Shown piece after piece: positions 12,282 through 23,216 of a stretch of DNA of 64,000 bases (positions are counted from its first letter, which is position 1; each line of letters begins with the position of its first letter). A program made the position numbers and the translations under genes. The stretch comes from Trichaptum fuscoviolaceum. Taxonomy: Eukaryota > Basidiomycota > Agaricomycetes > Hymenochaetales > Trichaptaceae. The stretch is from NCBI GenBank assembly GCA_910574455.1, contig CAJSYZ010000002.1, forward strand, positions 1,575,671 through 1,639,670. The letters run 5' to 3'. The notes beneath the pieces were generated by a model. The model was not told the origin of the DNA, ran no database searches, and saw only the letters and a program-made list of their open reading frames with translations.

Positions 12282-13734
12282 ATGACCATACGAGCACTCG
12301 AGTTCTATAGTGGAATAGGTGAGCCCGGATATCATTTTTTTTAAACTGACTTCTTATACATATTGACAGGCGGTCTGCACCGTGCGCTGCAAGTCAGCGA
12401 CATAGATGCACAGGTTGTGCGCGCCTTTGACTGGGATCAACTGGCTTGTCGCGTATACGATGCTAACTACGGCGATGGGATAGTCAAGAAGGTATGCGGG
12501 TTACTTGCTCTCCAAGCTTAAGCTCACACTGCTCAAGACAGACTGATATTTCTACAATCGACGCGCTCAGCTTGCGTGACCTGGATGCTCCCCTTTGGCT
12601 CCTCTCGCCCTCTTGTCAACCGTACACTGTACTCAATCCAGCAGCCAAGGGTGCTGCGGATCCAAGAGCGAAGTCATTTTTGCACCTAGTAGAGCGCGTC
12701 TTACCAGACCTAGCAATGCAGAATGCAGCTCCGAAGTGGTTGCTAATCGAGAATGTAGCTGGCTTTGAGGCAAATATAATCTCTTTTACCTCCAAATATA
12801 TACATATAATATTCACCTACGTGCGCCCAGACCTCCACTACTAGGCAGAATCTCCTTGATCAACTGTCTAAACTCAACTATAATACTAAAGAACTCCTGT
12901 TAACTCCACTCCAATTCGGCATACCTAATTCGCGACTTCGGTACTATTTGCTCGCGAAAGCGCGCCCTCTAGCTTTCGCATCTTCAAGCTCTGACTCCTC
13001 CACCATGGTCTTGCGACACATTCCAGGAATCGGTGAACCTTGGGTCGATGACAGAGAAGCTGTCATTGAATCATCTGTTCATCAAATACGAGAGTACTTA
13101 GATCCTGTGGGAGATACCGAGGAACCTTTCAGTGATCATCCCTGTAAAATATCGGATCGGGTTCTGGAGAAGTGGGGCCGTCTCTTTGATATTGTCTTAC
13201 CTAGTGGACGCCGGACATGTTGTTTCACGCGAGGTGAGTTTCTATCGTATAGCTTTTATGCATTCGGACTGAAATACTTCATCAAAAGGATATACTCAGA
13301 TGGTAGAACGAGCAGGCTCCATTGTACAAATGAACGAGAAACTAGATGTGAGCAAACTCTAATCTTCTTTCACCTCTCCTACTTACTAAACGCTACAGAC
13401 GACTTATACATTCAACATCTTTCTGGCTTCACAGTCCTGTTCTGTGCCAGAAAGCTCAGACGGTCCTCAAGCGGAGGGTGGTAGAGTTCGTCCGGTTCAT
13501 ATTTTGCACCCCTTAAAGTTGAGGTATTTCACGACGTCAGAACTCTTACGTCTTTTTCACTTCACACCGCCATTCGCTGTTCGAAAATGCCCACAAATAA
13601 GGGACCAACATCGCACGTTCGTGTGGTTGTCGGATATGAGCGAGAAATCCAAGTATCGGCTTCTCGGGAACAGTGTAAACGTGGAAGTCGTGCGGCGGCT
13701 CTTAAACTACCTATTTGAAGGTGATTTTCGCTAA
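12282..13734 (+). CDS. DNMT2/TRDMT1-type tRNA (cytosine-38-C5) methyltransferase
   Basis: Family members methylate C38 of tRNA-Asp and related tRNAs. Six exons (12282-12318, 12370-12491, 12542-12769, 12849-13233, 13289-13347, 13399-13734) give 388 residues. Motif I: LEFYSGIGGLHRAL. Motif IV: SPSCQPYT. Motif VI: ENVAGFE. Motif VIII region: GIPNSRLRYYLLAKARP. The DNMT2-specific CFT motif appears as CCFTRGY, and motifs IX-X as LRYFTTSELLRLF and YRLLGNSVNVEVV. Two oddities: motif IV has Ser where almost all family members have the second Pro of PPCQP, directly before the catalytic Cys; and the intron after GFE (12770-12848) begins GC. The frame closes exactly, so I read it as intact. Confidence 0.93.
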
Positions 13735-14243
13735 CAAGAACTAGCTATGAGATGTACTTGTTACTGTTCCCGCATTGCAATCTATGTTGTCCTTAATCTC
13801 CAAGAAGATACGTATTCATATATGGTTGATACGTCTTACCCTGTCGAAATTTGTTTGGATTGCAGTGACGTTGGGATATTCCATGCCAGTGTTGCTTACA
13901 TCATTGATGACCAAGTCACACACGAAGGCACGTTATAACCCGCCCTCACCAAAAAGTTCTTAGACAGCAACCACTACCATCCCCACCGTTTGCCCCCTCA
14001 CAGACAACGCGAGCCACCATTTCGTCCTACACGCAGTCTTTACCAACGTCCGTCTCGTGTGCCGACGGAAGATTCATGCCTTGTCGCCCACACGATATAT
14101 CCAGTACAGCTGAAAAGTTTTACCATCCGAATATACTTATCACTCATGTACGCCTTTGCTTTTTCACACACGCTGATGAGGAGCACAAGCTGATGGCTTA
14201 TATTACATTCTCCGTAGTCCTGAGTACTTGACATTTGCCCATT
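13735..14243. other. Intergenic region
   Basis: About 510 bp between the DNMT2 stop and the eIF5 start. No motif-bearing frame on either strand. It should contain the DNMT2 3' UTR and the eIF5 promoter; I see no RNA gene. Confidence 0.55.
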
Positions 14244-15637
14244 ATGGCTGCTGGGATAGTTAACGTTCGTCGCGATGTCGATGACAAGTTTTACCGCTAC
14301 CGGTGAGTGCACTTCACGAAGTGGAAAGAGACGATTGAGACTGACCTCAACATAATATTGTAAAGTATGCCGCTCCTGCTCACTAAGATTGAGGGGAAAG
14401 GCAATGGCATTAAGACGGTGATTCCGAATATGTCGGACGTTGCTCGGGCTCTCTCACGTCCGCCGACGTATCCTACGAAGTTCTTCGGCTGTGAGCTGGG
14501 CGCCCAGACATCCTTTGATGAGAAAGGTGACCGCTATATCGTCAATGGTGCGCACGACGCCACTCGTCTACGCGAGCTCCTCGACACATTCATCGACAAA
14601 TTTGTGCTGTGCGGCTCTTGCAAGAATCCAGAGACCGATCTCATCATTACCAAGAATGATGAGATTATCCGTGATTGCAAAGCCTGCGGGCAACGCACGA
14701 TCGTTGACATGCGGCACAAGTTGACAACCTTTATTATCAAAAACCCACCAAAGGCCCCGAAAAAAGCCAAGAAAACAAAGAATGGGGATGCGGCTTCGCC
14801 GGACGCGAATGGTAATAGCAACGGTGGTACACCTGTCAATGACGATGAAGAAATTGGTGCAGAGAGCGACGATGAACTTACGAAGCGCATTAAGTCCGAA
14901 GCCGCTGTCCTTACGACAAAGACGGCTTTGAAGGATGACGATTGGTCGGTCGATACTTCTGAAGAGGCTGTTAGAGCTCGCGTCAAGACACTGGAAGGCA
15001 CATTACAATCTACTCTCGTGTTAGGTGGTGACGAGGATAGTGATGAGGATGTTAACAGTCCTTACAACCAGCTTGGCCGTTGGGCGGAACAAAATCGCTC
15101 AGAAGTTTCTGCGGTTGACGTTTACAAGAAGGCTCAGGATCTCGGTATTGAGAAGAAACACAAGACAGTGCAAGTTCTCGTTCAAACACTCTTCACGGAA
15201 AACATATTAGCCGAAATAAAGACGTTTGCTCCTATGTTTGCCAAGGTATGAGGTCTGTTGGATATCGTTACTATCTATCTAAATGGGCATTTCTAGATGA
15301 TTACTTCGGAGAGGCACCAGAAGTCTCTTTTGGGTGGAATTGAGCGCTTCGTCGGCGTCAGCCACCCCGAACTAATTCCATTAATTCCGAAGATTTTGAT
15401 GCTCTTCTATCAAGTGGACGCTCTTGAAGAAGAGGTTATCACGCAATGGGGGACTCATGTCAGCAAGAAGTACGTTGACAAGGAAACGAGCAAGAAAGTT
15501 AGGAAGGCCAGTGAACCCTTCCTTAAGGTTAGATATTTTAACATTGGTTGAGTCCACGTTTTTACTGATTTTCGCTTTTCCAGTGGCTTGAGGAAGCTGA
15601 TTCAGATGATGATGATGATGATGATGGCGACGAGTGA
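14244..15637 (+). CDS. TIF5: Translation initiation factor eIF5
   Basis: GTPase-activating protein for eIF2 in start-codon selection. Four exons (14244-14302, 14366-15245, 15297-15527, 15584-15637) give 407 residues, the usual fungal length. The N-terminus [19 protein letters not shown] is nearly invariant in eIF5 and contains the catalytic arginine finger; the first intron cuts it after FYRY. Next come a zinc ribbon (CGSCKNPET...CKACGQR), a Lys/Asp-rich linker, and a C-terminal HEAT-type W2 domain. The protein ends in an acidic tail with seven consecutive Asp ([17 protein letters not shown]), matching the AA-box 2 that binds eIF2-beta and eIF3c. Confidence 0.97.
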
Positions 15638-15846
15638 AGCGGCTAAAGCACCTGTTTCGCCTTTTCCCTAGCTGATATGCTTGTTAAGTCTTAACTGTAT
15701 TGCTATGATATATGATCTATCCACGTATTCTGCATCCAAGTTATCATGGGTGTGTATAATCCGGTATCTGTTTAGCCGGAGTAGCCGTATAAGAAGTCTA
15801 TTTCCCCGCACTCTGTTCAAGTCGAACTTCCCCGCAAACTACAATC

Positions 15847-17810
15847 ATGTCTCAGTCAAAAGGACGACGGTCATTCATTATCGGTGCTGGATGCACAGCG
15901 TTCATCAAGGTCAGCGCATTGCTCATCGTATGGTCAGAAGCTTAGATCGATTTAGCCAAGGGGCCTGAGGACAACTGAGGATGTAAGAGTTTCCGCTTCT
16001 CTACGCTGAGGAAATGTGATCTTAAGCCGGCGCAGATGGGGCTTGAAGCTGCCACGAAGGCCCTTCTTGATGCAGGCATCACGTACGACGACGTTGAAAT
16101 AGCTTATGTTGGTTATTGTTATGGGGACTCAACTTCAGGACAGGTACGTAAGGTATCGCTCTATCTCTGTTGTCCAGGGTTTAACTCTTGGCACCATAGC
16201 GTGCTCTGTACAATCTTGGAATGACAGGTATACCAATCACCAATGTCAACAACAATTGCTCGACTGGGTCGACTGCTCTTTTCAATGCGAATAGCTTTAT
16301 TCGCGGTGGGCAGGCTGAATGTGCTTTGGCTCTTGGATTTGAACGCATGGCTCCTGGGAGCTTGAAGTCGAACTGGAGCGATCGCGATCCTCCCCAGAAA
16401 CCTTGGGCAATGATGACGGAAATGACAGAGGAGACTCTTGGGAAGAATCACGGGCCTGGTGCTCCTAGGATGTTTGGAAACGGCGGGCAAGAGTATTTTG
16501 ACAAATACGGAGGGAACATCGAGACGTTAGCAAAGATAGGTACGGACATACAAATCAAACTGCTATACAGGCCTCCGTTAATCTACGTCCCTCAGCATCA
16601 AAGAACCACAAGCACTCCGTTAACAACCCATACTCCCAGTTCAGAAATGGTTGGAGTCCTGAGGAAGTTCTCAAGGCTCCGAAGATCACGAATCAACTCA
16701 CAAAATTCATGTGCAGTCCGACCAGCGATGGAGGTAATGTCGAATAGTGCCTTATATTGAAAGCATTGAATTGAACGACTTCTATTTAGCTGCTTGCTGT
16801 ATTGTTGCTTCGGAAGACTTCGTTCATAAACATAAGCTTGAGAACCAGGCTATTGAAATTGTCGCCCAGCAACTTACTACAGACTTCCCAGAGGCATTCG
16901 AGAGCCGAAGCGCCATGGAAGTCATTGGCTACAAAATGTCAAAAGTAGCTGCGGACAATGCCTTCAAGCAGGCTGGCTTCGAGGACGGGGAAGGTCGTGA
17001 CCTCGTCGGAGTAGTAGAGCTTCACGACTGCTTCGCTGCTAACGAGGTAAGCACTTGTCATAAAGCTATGCTTATGAAGAAGTACCTACACATGAAATAG
17101 TTGATCACATATCCCGCTTTGGGGCTTTGTGCAATCGACGAAGCACATAAGCTAGTTGACCGCGGAGACATCACGGTGTGTTACCAAAGTGTTTGGCATG
17201 TACAGAGTTGCTGACTATATATTATGTAGTATGGGGGAAAGTACGTCGTCAACCCAAGTGGAGGACTAGAGGCAAAGGGCCACCCACTAGGTGCTACCGG
17301 CCTGGGCATGCACTTCTACATCGCAAGTACGTTCATATAATCTCGCCATTTGTTGGCAATGACTTACTGTTTCGTGTACTGTAATCGTGCAGCGCAACTC
17401 AGAAATTGTGAGTTCATTAGAGAGGTCGTCGAAAGACTTTCATCTAACAGACTTTCGCATTGCTCTTTGGTACTATTGGATCTAAATAATCAGGGGCCGG
17501 ACCTATGCAAGCTCCAGGATTGTTCGACATTCCAGATAAGCGCGGAAAGTTTGGCTTAGTACACAATGTCGGGCTCGGCGGTGCAGTGGTTGTCAGCTTG
17601 CTTCGCCGACCCGAGTTCTTTAAAGAAGGAGGGCAGGACGGTCGTGACAGGTATGCTTCCTAATTCTTGTCCGATCTTAGTGCTGATAAAGTCAACGGAA
17701 GACTTGGCTATAACCATGCACACGAATGTCGGCCAGTCACTCGCGCAGACGTGGATAAAGTTAAATCGAAGAAAAATTCACAATGGCTACTATCTATGGC
17801 GAAACTATGA
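15847..17810 (+). CDS. SCPx-type peroxisomal thiolase (sterol carrier protein 2 / 3-oxoacyl-CoA thiolase)
   Basis: Thiolase for peroxisomal breakdown of branched or long acyl-CoAs. Eleven exons give 461 residues: 15847-15909, 15956-15982, 16036-16143, 16200-16539, 16596-16733, 16790-17046, 17101-17175, 17230-17326, 17393-17407, 17494-17650, 17702-17810. The active-site Cys is in [11 protein letters not shown], followed by [14 protein letters not shown] and the [17 protein letters not shown] loop with the catalytic His. There is no SCP2 sterol-binding domain after the thiolase part, so this is the thiolase-only form. The last exon ends in Ala-Lys-Leu, a PTS1 peroxisomal signal, which only appears when intron 17651-17701 is removed; reading through would stop at Tyr-Ala-Ser. 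Exon 9 is only 15 nt. Confidence 0.94.
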
Positions 17811-18119
17811 TAATAGTATGTTTCTGGTGCGAATGTTGTTGAAACGCTGTAAATACGACACTGTATGTCGTAAGGCAATATGCCAGCGATGGACTGGGGT
17901 ACCAGATATATAACGGATATCAATGCACTACATATGCTGAATCGAGAACAATATGAGCTCTGTTTCGACTCTAAAGGCGTGAAGGAGATAACTTTCTTGG
18001 TCGAGAAGAGTCAAAAACAGTGATCATCCAGAAAAGGTAAAATTGTGACTGCACTTCCGAGCCAAGAGCCTCCTGCATTGGCTTGCTCATCACCACTTAC
18101 TTTTACTTTCAAGTTGAGC
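17811..18119. other. Short intergenic region before the SMN gene
   Basis: About 310 bp with no supported gene; 3' UTR of the thiolase and promoter of the SMN homologue in tandem. An in-frame ATG at 18045 could extend SMN by 25 residues but the added sequence is not conserved-looking. Confidence 0.5.
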
Positions 18120-19656
18120 ATGGCACGACAGGTCGTTTCTTATGATGATCTCGACACGCCGCTGGTAACACCAGTACTTAATTCGCCCGACATCTCAGCG
18201 CCGGCCACAGCAACTTCAAGCTCTGCGGACACTACAGGTAGGGGAACATTTGGAACTGTTGATAATACAAACACTGCATACCTCACCAGCGAAGGCGTAG
18301 ACGCAATCAGCGCAGCTGGACAGAACCGTTTCAATGACAACAAGACCATAAGTTCTGTTGATTCCTCTCCGCCGAAGAAGCGCAAACGCGATGACACGCA
18401 ACATCAATCACAGCCCATGGTAGGAAATACCAGCAGCGGGAGCAAAAAGCGTAAGAATCGGGGGAGGCAGGGGAACAAAACCCAGGGAAAGCTTGTGAAC
18501 GGGATCGGAACTGGAAATGGTTCGACGAGTATTTCATCACTGTCGATTCAGCATTGGGATGATCCTGGCGCAGAAGTTGATGGGTTAGCCTACGATGATG
18601 GAGAGGCTATGGCAGTAGAAGCGACCAAGGATACAGCAACCGTCGGACTTGAGGGTAATGAAGAATTAGTCGAGGTTGAAGATTGGGTAGAAAACGGAGA
18701 AGATTTAGATGAAGACGAGAACGAGGAAGACGAAAGTCGGGAGTTGACGCATGACGAGATCTGGGATGATTCAGCTCTTGTCGCTGCTTGGGATGCCGCA
18801 AATGAGGAATACGAGGTGAGTTTGCATCCTTTGACCGTTCTTTCATGTTCTATCTATCATTGCACTCGCTGTCTTCACTTCATTTATCCCTGCTCGGAGC
18901 ATGCTAGCTAATACCGAACTCGTAGGCATTGCATGGCAAAAACAAGCAATGGAAAAAAGGCCGTGTTCATAAATCACCGCTGTGAGATATTCTCAGCCAA
19001 TTCCATGTGTCACGGATACTGACATTGCATTATATGTCAGATGGTACAACATTCCTCCTGAACCACAGGACAAAAGTAAGGGGAAACAGAAGGCGAAGAC
19101 AGCGCCTGAAGTGAACAATAGCCAAGTCCCCTCAACACACCTGCGGCCCATGAAGCGAGGCGCAGGCTATGGCGATTCTACCCCACTGGATTTCAACACA
19201 TATGTTCCCACACATGATGCATCATTATCTTCAGCGGTAGGGGCGTCCCAGCCTCCTTCAGACGCAGTAGGGGACTATCCCTCAAACATCACTGCGCATT
19301 ATGCAACAAGTTCATTCGGATTTGGAGCTCTGCCCAACGCCACATCATACCCGCCTGGTCGGGCAGACTCCCAAACATCATTACAAGCAAATATAGGTGA
19401 ACTGCATCAGATGAGCGCGGATGTTGCCTTCTCTCGAGCTCTGGACGCGATGTACTGGTGTGGCTATTGGACAGCTATGTATCACGTGGGTCATCATTTC
19501 ATTCTGTGATGCTAATGCGAAGCTGATTGAATCCGGGAATTTGAAATCTAGACGCAACGAAGCAAAGAATACGGAGCTGAGGGAGCGGACGACGCTCATG
19601 GGGACGAAGAAGACGAAGAGGAAGAAACAGAACTTCTTGTATCAACGCAGCGGTGA
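18120..19656 (+). CDS. Survival motor neuron (SMN) homologue
   Basis: SMN with Gemin2 loads Sm proteins onto snRNAs. Four exons (18120-18815, 18926-18981, 19041-19485, 19552-19656) give 433 residues. The Gemin2-binding helix is at about residues 216-235: IWDDSALVAAWDAANEEYE, aligning with animal WDDTALIKAYDKAV. The C-terminal YG-box oligomerisation helix is ALDAMYWCGYWTAMYH at about residues 382-397, then an acidic tail. There is no Tudor domain between them, as in fission yeast Smn1. A long Ser/Thr-rich, low-complexity region with a KKRKRDD basic patch (possible nuclear signal) precedes the Gemin2 helix, which in most SMN proteins lies near the N-terminus. Confidence 0.85.
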
Positions 19657-20443
19657 ATGAGAGTGTAACGATAAGCCAGATTCACTCCACCGAGCCTACT
19701 GGGTATGTCTTGCTGGTCAAGGGACCTACTCAATGCTGCCCCTAGGAAAGATTTGTACGCATTGGTCGGCGGAATCCCGTTACCGCTTAGGCGAGAATAG
19801 AACTTACAGGTGGCCCCGCTGTTTATGCAGAGTTAGGTTCCGTACCCATGTGGTATCTGAGAAGCTACAGCCCGGATGGGTGACCTTGGCGCTTGGGTAA
19901 AGATATGCGAAGAAATTTCAAGAGTCCTCACTATAATCTGAGCTGGTTATACTTCGGAAAGTGGAAGCGTCATCATATATGGGCCTGTTATCGTGTCCGC
20001 TCTTTGACTAACCTTGCAAAAGGCAATGATTACCGACTGATTTTGAGAAGCATGATGTCCATCACCGTGCGATGGACAGTACATACCAATCATTTGGATA
20101 CAGATGATAAGCTGTGTAGCAGCGTTCAGGAACACTGCCGTTTGACGCCGGACTAGTACTCTTCGTCTCTTTCAGTGTCCGCAACCGCACACATTCATAA
20201 ACTTGGGGCGAACCCTTCAGGTCAAGGTTCGCGGATGAATCTGGTGGAGTCAGCGCTGGTGTACATAGTTAAGGTTGGGCATTCCATAAGTTGTTATATT
20301 GCCGGCCTTTCAGATCATATGTCCTTATTATCCCCCTTCTCATCTCCTCCCCTTCCCCACTTCTGGGCAGACTGTAGCCTGCTTGCTTGACAGCTGCTTT
20401 CAGAAGGCAAAAGCGGTGACTTGGGCTCGTTGCTATTCATACG
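19657..20443. other. Intergenic region
   Basis: About 790 bp between SMN and the A1-like membrane protein. No supported gene. A short segment at 19853-19898 resembles parts of the 5S rRNA internal promoter but does not form a complete 5S gene (see rejected items). Confidence 0.5.
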
Positions 20444-22893
20444 ATGCACTTCGCTTTTCTATTTACCCTTGCGCTCGTACACAACGCCTTTTCGTCTGAT
20501 GGGTTGCACTTCTTGCATAGACGAGATGCTCCTTTAGTCACTGTCAACATCCCGCTGACCGTCAATAAAGATCAGCGATATGTAGTCGGCGTAAATATGG
20601 TAAGTGTCGGCCTTTGTTTTCGCAAAATAGATGCTAAATTGCCTTATTTTATCTGTGATATCGCTTCATGGGATCATAGTCATCACCACCGAACACGCAG
20701 AAATTCAATTTTGTTCTGGCAGGCAACACGGGATACAACGCGGTTGCTGGTACATCATGCGACGATTGTAGCAATGTCTCTGCGTGAGTAAATCGAAGGG
20801 CAATCGGCTGGTAATCTAAGTCACATTATTCAGGTATAACTTGTCCTTGTCTACCACACAGAAGCCGCTTCCTGGCTCGAAGAACTTGACCATCGGAACG
20901 TCCTCGATAATTGGGTCTTTCATCAAGGAAAATTGTGGACTACACGAAGCAAATGGATCTTCATGGCAATATCCCAATCAAACCAGTGAGTATGGCTGTA
21001 ACTGCATTCCCCGTGGATCTATGCTCTATGCAAATGCACATCAATTATGGCGAATGCTGAACTTCTCTTTCAAAAGTTATTGTTGCCAACTCGTCTAATC
21101 TTTTCTCCGATGTTACTTCTGGATTGATTGGCCTCGGCACGAATGCGAACGGACAGGCAGGGAACTTCCTTGATACAATATTCGGTGGATGGCTCAACCG
21201 AAATCCAACGCGGAACAACTTTACCTTTGGAATGGCATTGCAAGCTCCCGACTTTACCTCAGATGATGATCTAGGGAATGGCGGTATTCTCCACTGGGTT
21301 GTTCCTGACTCTTCTGCATATGTAGGCAACGTCACTTGGAGCCCTGCGAGCGTCGCTCCCACTGCGCCTGATGTCCCCAGCGCAAGCGCAGGTACGACGC
21401 TTGGGGTAGTACCAGAGAGTGACTGGACGATAACGTTGGACAGCTGGGCTTTTGCTACTGAAAATACAACTTCGATCAGTCAAGCTGATGCGCCTGTAAT
21501 ATTCGAGCCCTTTTACCCGGGTATCTACTTTCCAGCCTCTGATGCATCCATTTTATGTACGTTCACCAAATTAATTTCTTCTTTTGATCTTATCATCTAT
21601 CGACCTTAGATGGTGCGATTAGCGAAGCAACCAAACTGGATACCCTGACTGAAGGGATGCAGATCTGGTCTATCCCGTGCGATACGAACTTGAACATTTC
21701 GTTCGTAATCGCCGGAGTATCGTTTCCTTTAGGCGCTGACCGACTCGTCAAACAACAAAGTGATGGAACGTGTATAGGCGTTGTACAAGCTTTCGCTAAC
21801 AGCACCATAAATAGCTTTTTGCTGGGAAGCAGCTTCATTAGCACTCAATACCTGTTAGCTGTCCCTGATTTTCATGAACTCGAATCTTCCTAAATCAAGC
21901 GATCCATTCTTTTACAGGATTTTTGTTATTGGTCGCCCTGGCTCTGGTGTCCCCAACTCCATCGGGATAGCAAATCGTGCAGCAGCCGCAAGCAAGAAAC
22001 ATACAGGTGCTATCGTTGGTGGCACCGTTGGAGGGATCATTGGACTCCTTAGTCTCCTGGGTCTTGCGTTCTTTGTAGGACGACGTTATGGTCAGAAAGG
22101 CAGACAGATAAATATGTCGATATCTGAAAAGTATGGTAGCGAAGAAGGAAAAGACGCACAATACGTCACTCAACAACTAATGAGTTCTCCCGGCTCTCAG
22201 CAATCAAGCTTACCCACTCCTTCAACATCCGGCTTTGCAAGCACGAGTTTCCGTCCGCTTCTTCCAGAGGCACATACACCCCAGAGCCCTGCGTTTAGTA
22301 GCATGCCTGTCACCCCTGTCTCTCCCATGAAATTTGTGCCTTCAACGCCTGTACCATCATCGAACGGTTATGGGGGTCACGGCATCATCTCTTACAACAA
22401 CGCTGCACTAGGCGCGAACTTGGGCACTGAACGCGGATACGACCAGAACTCTGTGTCCTCAGATGGTGGCGGTCCCCACACTATTAGCCCATACATTCTT
22501 CCGCAACAACCACCCACGTCATCTAGTTCTCGTTCCCGCATGACAGGGCCAAGGGATATCAAGAGTTGGCGCCCCCCACAAGAGCAACAACTTGCCGGGT
22601 CACCGAGTTTACGAGACATCGACCCTTTGTCACCCTCTTCCGGGGCGGCAACAGTCGAGCCATTTGTCCTAGGGCCTGCTCCCCGTACAAGATTTACCCG
22701 TGGCGATTCGAAGAACAGCGGACCAGTCTCTAGGTCTACCATGGAAACCCCTGCCCCTCCTTATTCCTCACAGCACGGAACCTATGAAAGTAGGATGAAC
22801 TCCCTTCGATCGCCAGTCTCAGCTACCCTTGTTGAGTACTCGCCCACAACTAATGCTAATCACACGGACGGAAGTCAAGCGCAGGGATCGTAG
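20444..22893 (+). CDS. Membrane-anchored pepsin-fold (A1-like) protein lacking catalytic aspartates
   Basis: Six exons (20444-20599, 20680-20783, 20834-20985, 21077-21556, 21610-21853, 21918-22893) give 703 residues. A signal peptide (MHFAFLFTLALVHNAFS) leads into a pepsin-like two-lobed domain to about residue 430: FNFVLAGNTGYNAVAG at the first active-site strand, SGLIGLG after it, VIFEPFYPGIYFPAS at the second, and LLGSSFI near the end. Both DTG/DSG triads are altered (AGNTG and FEPFY), so no protease activity is expected. One transmembrane helix follows (GGTVGGIIGLLSLLGLAFFVG) with a basic stop-transfer RRYGQKGRQ and a long Ser/Pro-rich cytoplasmic tail of about 220 residues. Many N-x-S/T sites occur in the outer domain. 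The layout is that of a single-pass surface receptor or adhesion-like protein; the ligand is unknown. Confidence 0.8.
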
Positions 22894-23216
22894 GGAAATG
22901 CGCTTCTCCCCATAAACATTGAGATAACATTCGAGATGATCTGGACTACAAACGTACATTCTAAGCTCTGCAAGGGGCGTTTTCTTCGGTTCTTTTACTT
23001 ATGCTATTATTCTCTATTGGATTACTTTCCTCATTTTCCCTCTATCCGAGTAGATATTAGCCGCTACGAATGAGAACAATTCGGTTTGCCATTGTACGGG
23101 ATCACGGAAAGCATATAGTCGACATGCAGAGACAAGGAAATCGGAAGAATTGAAAATGTGGATAAATCAAACGAAACGCATTAAAATATGTATTATTAAC
23201 TACCATAAATCTGTTG
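22894..23216. other. Convergent 3' flank
   Basis: About 320 bp between the stop codons of the A1-like gene and Brl1. AT-rich, no frame worth calling; holds both 3' UTRs. Confidence 0.6.

Noticed and set aside
18045..18119. Upstream in-frame ATG for the SMN homologue
   Set aside because: The extra 25 residues are Pro/Ser/Thr-rich and unlike SMN; the ATG before ARQVVSYDDLDTP is the more natural start.
19853..19898. 5S rRNA-like sequence (atctgagaagcta...cccggatgggtgacc)
   Set aside because: It has pieces like box A and box C of 5S genes but the spacing is too short and no pairing 5' and 3' ends are visible; likely chance or at most a small relic.
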